This document shows, in pieces, positions 1 through 5,495 of a stretch of DNA of 7,707 nucleotides. The translations under genes and the position numbers were made by a program. A model generated the notes under the pieces. It was not told the DNA's origin. It saw nothing but the letters and a program-made list of their open reading frames with translations, and made no database searches. Source of the stretch: Thermoplasmata archaeon (lineage in GTDB: Archaea; Thermoplasmatota; Thermoplasmata; JAGHBH01); NCBI GenBank assembly GCA_030673205.1, contig DAOVJP010000058.1, positions 1-7,707 on the forward strand. Reading direction: 5' to 3'. How positions within the stretch are numbered: position 1 is the stretch's first letter; each line of letters begins with the position of its first letter.

Positions 1-526
1 AGGCGCGGGCCACGTGTATATTCTCCAGAACATCTTTTGGCTCCAGGCCATGGGCCAGGGCCATTTGTTCTATCCTCTCCGGCCTGAATGTGTTCTCCGT
101 GTCTATTATCACCGAATGGGATTCCAATCCCCCCTGATCGAGCGGAAGCTGGACGTTCACAGAAAGCTGGTGTACCAGTTGGGTCTTTCCGCACCCGAAC
201 TCTCCGTACATCTCGGTTATGGCCTGGCTCTCGAATCCTCCGCCCAGAAGTTCATCCAGTGCCTTGGCGGAAGTAGTTAGCTTCTTCACCTCTTTTCTTC
301 TCTCCATGAGAACGTCGCCAGTCTCGAAGGAGCCCACGTCCGCCATTTCTCTGGCGGACCTTATTATCTTCTCAGCAGTGCCCTTTCCTATGTCAGTATT
401 CTCAGCCAGTTTGCTAGGCGAAGCCACTGCTATGGCAAAGAGGTCTCTGAACCCCGCTTCTCTCAATTTCTCGGCGGTAGCGGGCCCCACGCCTGGGAGT
501 TCATCTATTCCTGTTTCCTTGGTCAT
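1..526 (-). CDS. radA: DNA repair and recombination protein RadA, N-terminal 175 residues (3' end beyond window)
   Basis: RadA is the archaeal RecA/Rad51-family recombinase, which forms an ATP-dependent filament on single-stranded DNA and catalyses homologous pairing and strand exchange. The visible part starts with a helix-hairpin-helix domain (GIDELPGVGPATAEKL, residues 6-21). The linker and polymerisation segment follow (SFETGDVLMERR, about 66-77), then the start of the RecA core with LDELLGGGFESQAITEMYGE. The Walker A is GEFGCGKTQ (108-116), and IIDTENTFRPERI (140-152) is typical of archaeal RadA. Family length is about 320 residues, so Walker B and loops L1/L2 lie off the window. The ATG at 524-526 is chosen because AGGTGA sits 4 nt upstream and the HhH domain begins at once. 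It is separated from the upstream ATPase gene by 126 nt with its own TATA-like box, so it is probably transcribed independently. The Cys in the Walker A is a mild oddity. Identification is very secure. Confidence 0.97.
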   Translation of the reverse strand, partial: MTKETGIDELPGVGPATAEKLREAGFRDLFAIAVASPSKLAENTDIGKGTAEKIIRSAREMADVGSFETGDVLMERRKEVKKLTTSAKALDELLGGGFESQAITEMYGEFGCGKTQLVHQLSVNVQLPLDQGGLESHSVIIDTENTFRPERIEQMALAHGLEPKDVLENIHVARA

Positions 527-530
527 TTTC

Positions 531-536
531 TCACCT
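531..536 (-). promoter_or_regulatory. Shine-Dalgarno of radA
   Basis: On the minus strand AGGTGA lies 4 nt upstream of the radA ATG and complements the 3' end of 16S rRNA. It supports the start at 526. Confidence 0.75.
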
Positions 537-583
537 GATCGATTCTTCTTTTGGTCTTGTTGGCGGTGAATCAGCCACCTAAT

Positions 584-602
584 TGGCCATATCGCGGGGC
601 CA
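584..602. promoter_or_regulatory. Inverted repeat in the radA promoter region
   Basis: The plus strand has TGGCC (584-588) and GGCCA (598-602), perfect 5-bp inverted arms with a 9-nt spacer. The repeat lies between the candidate TATA box and the predicted transcription start, where a regulator could block polymerase. Arms this short arise often by chance, so an operator role is speculative. Confidence 0.2.
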
Positions 603-614
603 TTCATAAACGCT
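603..614 (-). promoter_or_regulatory. Candidate TATA/BRE promoter of radA
   Basis: The minus strand reads AAGCGTTTATGAA across this site: an A/T-rich TATA-like core (TTTATGAA) preceded by a purine-rich stretch that could be a BRE. A start about 25 nt downstream would fall near position 582 and give a leader of about 55 nt. That matches the spacing of the better TATA box in front of the ATPase operon. The motif is not a perfect consensus and the start site is inferred. Confidence 0.45.
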
Positions 615-652
615 TTGGGAGGAGGGGTTGGTGAACAGGTGAAAGTGCCATG

Positions 653-2980
653 CTACCCCACCATCTCCTTCTTTAGTTCAGCCAGTATCTTCACGTTACC
701 AAGAGAAGAGAACACCCGTTCCGCGGATGCAAAGGCTTTCGTGGCCTTTTTCTTCTCTCCCATCTCTTTATACAGCTTTCCTAGGGAGAGCAACGCTTCT
801 CCCTTCTCTCGGGCAACACCTATCTCCTCTGCCATCTTCAATGACTCATCCAGAAGGTTCTCGGCTGTTTCATATTGTTCTCTCAACATGGCTATGGTCC
901 CTTTGGTCCTATATGCCCTTATCGTTCCAAGTTTTCGTCTGGTCAGGGTTATAACATCCAGGGACTGGAAGACATAGGTCTCCGCCTTAGCAGGCTCCCC
1001 TCTTCTAAGCCAAAGGTCCGACATGCCTTGATATGCGGTTGCCAGCATCTTAAGGGCGCCTATGGACCTCGACCGGTCTATGGAGGCTTTGTACATCTCC
1101 TCGGACAGGGCCCAGTTGTCTTCTTCCATGTATACGAATCCCATGTTATTGTATACTCTGGATTCCTCATATTTATTCGGCTTCTCCTTGAGTATGGCAA
1201 GGGCCATACGGTATAGCCTAAGGGCCTTTTTCGTGTCTCCCTTCTCGGCGCTCACGTTCGCCAGGTCGGTGGTTATCTTCTCGATCATAAGGCGGTCCCC
1301 TGACGCAGTGGCATAGCTCAGCCCGTTCTCCAGGAAATCCTTGGCCTGCTTGAGCTTGCCCACCCTCCAATATACCTGGCCAAGGCGCTCAAAACACCAT
1401 CCTATGTGCTCTATGTCCCCCATCAGAACGGCATCTTGGAGCGTGGCTAGTGCGGTGCTTTCTGCCTCCAAGAAATTCTCCTTCTCCAGTTCTATCTCAC
1501 CCAGGTATATCCTGGCCTCGATCTCCATCTTTCTCAACCCGTACTTTCTGGCCATCTCCACGGCTCGGCCCAGCCATTTTTCGCTCTTCTTCGTTTCCCC
1601 CACTATAATGGCCATACGTGCCGCATCCAATAGTACACGGGAGTACACATAGGGTGGAGTGCCAGTCTTCTCCTCCATGAGGTCGACGGCATCAGCATAT
1701 AGGGCCTTAGCGTCCTTGTAGGCCGAGAGTGATTCCGCCCTCTTCCCCGCCCCTATGAAGAGAGGCAATGCCCTGCCAAAATCCCCACCTAGGGAATAGT
1801 GTCGAGCCATTATAGGCATCAGGTCCTCCCGTCTCGACGCGTTCTGCAAGACATATTCCCCCAGCGCCTTTGCGGCCTCTATGTGCAATTCCATCCTCTT
1901 GCTGCCAGAGATGCCTTCGTAGGCTAGGTGGGACATCATTACGGAAGGGAAGGCATATTCCTCGTCGCCCCACAGGCTCTTCCCTTCATCCACGGGAACG
2001 AGGTCTCCTTTGTCCATCAACGATTCCAATATGTCGATGACCTCGTTCTCGGGTATCTCGACCATGCGCATAAGGGGATAGAAAGGAATGACATGACCCA
2101 GAACAGAACATGCCTGTAGCAGCTTTCGCTCCTGCTCGGGAAGGGCATCCATGCGCTCATGGACCATGGCCTCGAGGCTCTCCGGAAAACTTATCTCGTT
2201 CTCGGGCAGGGAGAATTCCCATGTGGAGCCTTTGAACACCAGTTTCTCTTCCATGATAAGGGACTGGACTATCTGTACGGCCACGAAAGGGTTCCCCTCG
2301 GTGAGAGACCATATCCTATCCAGCACATCTTCCGAGGGTCGCCGGCCCAGCATGTTGCTTATGATGCGTTCCAGGCTGGGTCTGTCGAGGAGGGGAAGGG
2401 AAAGCAGTTCGTAGAGGCGCTCTCTGTTCATCAATCCGAGGGTCTCGTTCACCACGTCCCTTCTTACCGTCTCCTCCGGGCTGAGGGATGCTATGACCAC
2501 CAGGGGAACGTTGTTCCGGAGGATATAGTGTAGAAGATAGAGGCTCATCTCGTCGCAGAGATGCAGGTCCTCAATCACCAGCAGGGTCAGATGTTCCTCC
2601 ACCATCTCTTTTATCCTGTTGCTCAATGCGTTGAAGATAAGGTATCTGGATTCGTATGCGGGGATCATCGTGGTGGGGAAGTTCTTCCTAGCCTCGTTCA
2701 CCATCTCTCGCCACGGGAGTATAGCACGGAATGAGTGGAGGGGATGCTTGTCCACACCCTTTCCGCTCGTCCTCCATACTTCCAGCTTTCTCCCCGCTTC
2801 ACCTATGAGGGTTACAAGCTCGTCTATGAACCGGGATTTCCCAACTCCCCTGGTTCCTTCCACTAGTAGCATACCGCCTTTTTCCCGGTGTTGTTCAAAA
2901 AAACTTAGTCCCGCTGTGATCTCTTCCTTTCTTCCAATGAAGATAGGGGTGAGGTGTGGATGTGGGGAGCGGAAGGTCAT
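653..2980 (-). CDS. STAND/AAA_16-type ATPase with TPR repeats (copy B, 775 aa)
   Basis: This is a predicted cytoplasmic signal-transduction-type NTPase with a protein-binding superhelix; its substrate or partner is unknown. It opens with the FIGRKEE signature (14-20) usual in AAA_16 ATPases, followed by Walker A GTRGVGKS (42-49). The Walker B-like segment is LTLLVIEDLH (131-140), and TEGNPF (228-233) is the post-ATPase motif. AFPSVMMSHLAYEGISGSKRMELH (343-366) matches the end of the helical/winged-helix region. Residues 447-762 are eight TPR units at exact 40-residue spacing. No signal peptide, membrane segment, DNA-binding domain or catalytic effector is seen. It begins 10 nt after the stop of copy A and is co-linear with it, which indicates a tandem duplication within one operon. 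Compared with A, it has Ser167 where AAA_16 proteins usually have Arg (SLSPEE against AYRPEE), Glu-Asp instead of Asp-Asp in Walker B, and no Trp after it. ATPase activity may be weak. The ATG at 2978-2980 directly precedes the domain. Confidence 0.9.
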   Translation of the reverse strand: MTFRSPHPHLTPIFIGRKEEITAGLSFFEQHREKGGMLLVEGTRGVGKSRFIDELVTLIGEAGRKLEVWRTSGKGVDKHPLHSFRAILPWREMVNEARKNFPTTMIPAYESRYLIFNALSNRIKEMVEEHLTLLVIEDLHLCDEMSLYLLHYILRNNVPLVVIASLSPEETVRRDVVNETLGLMNRERLYELLSLPLLDRPSLERIISNMLGRRPSEDVLDRIWSLTEGNPFVAVQIVQSLIMEEKLVFKGSTWEFSLPENEISFPESLEAMVHERMDALPEQERKLLQACSVLGHVIPFYPLMRMVEIPENEVIDILESLMDKGDLVPVDEGKSLWGDEEYAFPSVMMSHLAYEGISGSKRMELHIEAAKALGEYVLQNASRREDLMPIMARHYSLGGDFGRALPLFIGAGKRAESLSAYKDAKALYADAVDLMEEKTGTPPYVYSRVLLDAARMAIIVGETKKSEKWLGRAVEMARKYGLRKMEIEARIYLGEIELEKENFLEAESTALATLQDAVLMGDIEHIGWCFERLGQVYWRVGKLKQAKDFLENGLSYATASGDRLMIEKITTDLANVSAEKGDTKKALRLYRMALAILKEKPNKYEESRVYNNMGFVYMEEDNWALSEEMYKASIDRSRSIGALKMLATAYQGMSDLWLRRGEPAKAETYVFQSLDVITLTRRKLGTIRAYRTKGTIAMLREQYETAENLLDESLKMAEEIGVAREKGEALLSLGKLYKEMGEKKKATKAFASAERVFSSLGNVKILAELKKEMVG
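695..1642 (-). repeat. Eight in-register 40-residue TPR units in copy B
   Basis: The units start at residues 447, 487, 527, 567, 607, 647, 687 and 727 of copy B. The small-residue position of helix B falls at 466, 506, 546, 586, 626, 666, 706 and 746 (Ser, Ala, Ala, Ala, Ser, Ala, Ala, Ala). At DNA level this is a 120-bp period with no insertion or deletion. The units are diverged in sequence, so this is a protein repeat and not a recent DNA repeat. Confidence 0.85.
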
Positions 2981-2993
2981 ATCCCGCCCCCTA
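2981..2993 (-). promoter_or_regulatory. Operon junction with weak Shine-Dalgarno for copy B
   Basis: The stop codon TAG of copy A is followed by GGGGCGGGAT and then the ATG of copy B. The G-rich run beginning at the stop codon is the only candidate Shine-Dalgarno. The 10-nt spacing implies co-transcription and probably translational coupling. Confidence 0.55.
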
Positions 2994-5408
2994 TAGGTGT
3001 TTCTCCAACCTTTTCAGATTCTCGTTAGTCTTTTCTATGTGGCTCTTTGCACCTATGTCTATGAAGATATCGCGCGCTAGGGTCATCAGTTCCTTGGCCT
3101 TGTGAGCGTCTCCTTTTTCTTCCATCCTCAGCCCGTACTCCAGATAGATGATCCCAAGGTCGTACTGGATGTCAAGAGCCTTCATCATCTCCACCCCGCG
3201 TTCAAAGGACGCTTCCGCGCTTTTCCAATCCTTCTTCTGGGAGAACAATATCCCATAGACCATATATATCCCAGCTATGACATATTTCTCATCTAGGCGT
3301 TCGAAGAGTTCCAGCGCCTCATCGGTGTATTTCTCGGCCTTCTCCAGGTCCCCGAGTTTCGCATATGTCTCTCCCATGTTCCCCAACGCATATCCCTTGG
3401 TGCGGATATCGCTGCCCTTCTCTGCATTCTCCATGCTCTTCACGTAGCTCTCCAGTGCCTTGTCATATTCCTTGTTATCCTTGAAGATCTCGCCAATGTT
3501 GTTGAAGGCACGGGCCACCTCAGGGAAGTTCTCTGTCTTTTCGAGAATATCTATTGCCTTCAAATATTGCTCCTTCGATTTCTCCGTATCCCCCTTATTC
3601 GCGTACACGTTCCCCATATCGATGTAACTGCTCCCTATAAGGGAATCATCCCCTACTCTGATAGCGTTCTCTATGCACATGTTGAGATGCCCTATTGCCT
3701 CGTCCAATCTTCCCAGTCTCCAGTCCACCTTCGCATGTCCTCTATACGTATCCGCTATCCCATAATGGTCCCCCAACTCCTCGTATATCTCGAGGGCTTG
3801 GCTGTAATAATCATCCGCCTTTTTCCATGAGTTCCTCTCCATGTAAAGGTGCCCCATCTCTCTGAGAGTATCCCCCATCCTACGTTTGTTCCCCAACTCT
3901 TTGTTCATCTCCGCGGCTCTCGTATAATGCTCCAGGGCGTTGTCCCACAGCCCCAGCATGTTCTCTATCCAACCTATGTTGAACAACACATCTCCCTTGT
4001 ACAACTGGAACTCCACCTTTTGTGGATAGCGGTCGAGGATGTTGAGGGCCATGAAATAGTAGTTCAGCGCATCGTCCAGCGCATAGGATGCGGTTGCCTT
4101 CTTCGCCGCCAAGATAGCATAGGGAACAGCCTTATCAGGCACCTTTCCAACGAAGAAATGTTTGGCAAGGAGATACACGGCTTCCCCTATGTCATCCTTG
4201 TTCCTCTCCTCCAATATCTCCCCGACCCGCCTGTGCATCACCCGCAGTCTGCTCCTGCTCATACCCTCATAGGCTACGGTGATGATCTGGATGTGATCGA
4301 AGGTGAATTCTTCCTCCTCACTGTTCAGATCCTCGTGGATGAGTTTGTTGTCCATGAGCACATCCACCTGATTCACCAAACCCTCTTCTGGCAGGTCCGT
4401 AGCATCCTTCAAGAGCTCAAAGGAAAAGCGATGGCCTATGATGGCCGCGTATCTCAGGACCCTTAAAGCCTCATCGTCCAATCGGAGTATGCGTCTGGAG
4501 ACCACATCCCTTATGCTCTTAGGGATGCTTATGTGGGACAGCGACAGCGCATCCCATTTGGAAGAGCTCAGGTCGATGACGCCCTCTGATATAAGTGCCT
4601 TCAACACCTCCTCGACAAAGAAAGGATTTCCTTCGCTCTCCCTGAACAACACGTCCAAGAATTCATCGGGAATGCCTTCCCTGCCGAGTATGCTCTTGGT
4701 CATCTTGGCTATGTGATCCTTGTCCAGCCTCCCCAGGCTGAGGGATGAGGTGAAATCTTCGGAGGTCAGTTCGGGTATGGTCCTGGCGATCGGTCCACTT
4801 GCCTTTCCATCCTCCATCTCCTCTGGCCTATACGCGACACATACGAGTACTGGAAGGCCTTTGAGGTTCTTTATGAGATAAGTAAGAAGCTGGGCGCTCC
4901 CCACATCTGCCCACTGAAAATCATCCAGGAACAGGACGACGCTACGCTCCTTCGCCAAATCGGCAGCGGTCTGCACAAAGGACTCGAACAAAATGCTCTT
5001 CTTGTCCTGAAGACTCTCCCCCCTGGGCATTGCGCCAGCCTCGGCTGTGCTCATCAATCCAAGCGCCGCCACGCCCACTTCCACCCCATGTCCTCTGGAA
5101 GAGACGCCCATGAATCCCGAGGAGAGCTCTGCCTTTCTCTGTTCGAGGTAGGGTCCTATGGACTCAACGAATGGCAGATAGGGTTCAGTGCTCTCAGAAT
5201 ATACACAGGCACCTTCGAGGAACAGGCCACCTCCCTTCTCGACCTTCTCCTTGAACTCGTGCATGAGCCGCGTTTTCCCTATGCCCGCCTCTCCCAACAC
5301 GAAAACGAGATGTCTATCCACATCTTTCTGGCACTTCCCATAGTATGAGAGAAGAAGTTCCATCTCCCCTGTTCGGTTGACGAAAGTGGATCTCTTGGCA
5401 AGGGCCAA
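2991..5408 (-). CDS. STAND/AAA_16-type ATPase with TPR repeats (copy A, 805 aa)
   Basis: This is a predicted cytoplasmic STAND-clade NTPase that could use ATP to switch a TPR scaffold; its target is unknown. The order is FVNRTGEMELL (9-19), Walker A GEAGIGKT (39-46) and Walker B VVLFLDDFQWAD (157-168). Next come VAYRPEE (191-197) with the usual Arg, and EGNPFFVEEVLKAL (259-272). The helical/winged-helix region ends in FDHIQIITVAYEGMSRSRLRVMH (370-392), and eight 40-residue TPR units occupy 472-787. All the key ATPase motifs look intact. A Gly/Ala-rich segment (about 95-137) between Walker A and B is absent from copy B and accounts for most of the length difference. In bacteria such modules are often fused to a kinase, cyclase or LuxR-type HTH; none is present here. 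The start is TTG (5406-5408), supported by GAGGAGG 8 nt upstream. The next in-frame ATG (residue 16) would remove part of the family signature. It heads the A-B operon with its own TATA box. A MalT-like regulator is a less likely alternative, because no HTH is seen. Confidence 0.92.
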   Translation of the reverse strand: MALAKRSTFVNRTGEMELLLSYYGKCQKDVDRHLVFVLGEAGIGKTRLMHEFKEKVEKGGGLFLEGACVYSESTEPYLPFVESIGPYLEQRKAELSSGFMGVSSRGHGVEVGVAALGLMSTAEAGAMPRGESLQDKKSILFESFVQTAADLAKERSVVLFLDDFQWADVGSAQLLTYLIKNLKGLPVLVCVAYRPEEMEDGKASGPIARTIPELTSEDFTSSLSLGRLDKDHIAKMTKSILGREGIPDEFLDVLFRESEGNPFFVEEVLKALISEGVIDLSSSKWDALSLSHISIPKSIRDVVSRRILRLDDEALRVLRYAAIIGHRFSFELLKDATDLPEEGLVNQVDVLMDNKLIHEDLNSEEEEFTFDHIQIITVAYEGMSRSRLRVMHRRVGEILEERNKDDIGEAVYLLAKHFFVGKVPDKAVPYAILAAKKATASYALDDALNYYFMALNILDRYPQKVEFQLYKGDVLFNIGWIENMLGLWDNALEHYTRAAEMNKELGNKRRMGDTLREMGHLYMERNSWKKADDYYSQALEIYEELGDHYGIADTYRGHAKVDWRLGRLDEAIGHLNMCIENAIRVGDDSLIGSSYIDMGNVYANKGDTEKSKEQYLKAIDILEKTENFPEVARAFNNIGEIFKDNKEYDKALESYVKSMENAEKGSDIRTKGYALGNMGETYAKLGDLEKAEKYTDEALELFERLDEKYVIAGIYMVYGILFSQKKDWKSAEASFERGVEMMKALDIQYDLGIIYLEYGLRMEEKGDAHKAKELMTLARDIFIDIGAKSHIEKTNENLKRLEKHL
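3048..3995 (-). repeat. Eight in-register 40-residue TPR units in copy A
   Basis: The units start at residues 472, 512, 552, 592, 632, 672, 712 and 752. The helix-B small residue is at 491, 531, 571, 611, 651, 691, 731 and 771 (Ala except Ser at 611). A partial TPR-like unit (AKKATASYALDDALNYYFMAL, about 435-455) precedes them at 44-residue spacing and may be a cap. Typical TPRs are 34 residues; 40 to 42-residue versions are known in LGN-, kinesin light chain- and MalT-like proteins. Confidence 0.88.
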
Positions 5409-5416
5409 TATACATT

Positions 5417-5423
5417 CCTCCTC
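5417..5423 (-). promoter_or_regulatory. Strong Shine-Dalgarno fixing a TTG start
   Basis: The minus strand has GAGGAGG 8 nt upstream of TTG (5406-5408). This is the best Shine-Dalgarno in the window. An ATG 7 nt before the TTG (ATGTATATTG) is out of frame and sits too close to the Shine-Dalgarno to be a good start for the ATPase. Confidence 0.85.
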
Positions 5424-5426
5424 ATG

Positions 5427-5448
5427 CCGCCTCCATCTGTAGAGGCAG
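5427..5448 (-). other. Possible hairpin in the ATPase operon leader
   Basis: The predicted transcript contains CUGCCUC, an 8-nt loop and GAGGCGG. These form a 7-bp stem with one G-U pair, just upstream of the Shine-Dalgarno. The middle GCCTC can instead pair with an upstream GAGGC, so two foldings compete. No known riboswitch class is recognised. Confidence 0.3.
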
Positions 5449-5453
5449 CCTCT
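5441..5453. promoter_or_regulatory. 13-nt perfect palindrome, candidate operator of the ATPase operon
   Basis: AGAGGC-A-GCCTCT (plus strand) is a perfect inverted repeat with 6-nt arms and a 1-nt centre. It lies a few nucleotides downstream of the predicted transcription start (about 5458). With a 1-nt centre it fits a dimeric DNA-binding protein better than an RNA hairpin. The protein is unknown. Confidence 0.35.
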
Positions 5454-5478
5454 TGGGCTTGTAGCTATGCAAGGGGGA

Positions 5479-5490
5479 GTATTTAATCTT
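5479..5490 (-). promoter_or_regulatory. TATA box promoter of the ATPase A-B operon
   Basis: The minus strand reads AAGATTAAATAC, a good archaeal TATA box (TTAAATA) with purines upstream at the BRE position. It begins only a few nucleotides after the hef stop codon. A start about 25 nt downstream would be near 5458 and give a leader of about 50 nt. This suggests that the operon is transcribed independently of hef, although read-through is possible. Confidence 0.65.
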
Positions 5491-5495
5491 GGCCC

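Noticed and set aside
527..652. Small gene or terminator in the gap between ATPase B and radA
   Set aside because: No convincing frame with a start and Shine-Dalgarno, and no T-rich run on the minus strand downstream of the ATPase B stop. Only promoter-like elements are visible.
695..3995. 120-bp periodic DNA as a tandem repeat or CRISPR-like array
   Set aside because: The period exists at protein level only; the nucleotide units are highly diverged and there are no identical repeats with unique spacers.
3849..4466. Plus-strand open frame of 205 codons
   Set aside because: It lies wholly antisense to ATPase A within the TPR and pre-TPR coding region. Its translation has no recognisable domain and it is explained by codon bias of the real gene.
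653..5408. Calling the ATPase pair a MalT/LuxR-type transcription regulator or a known Avs defence protein
   Set aside because: There is no C-terminal HTH and no N-terminal nuclease or other effector domain, so neither assignment is supported beyond the shared STAND-TPR core.
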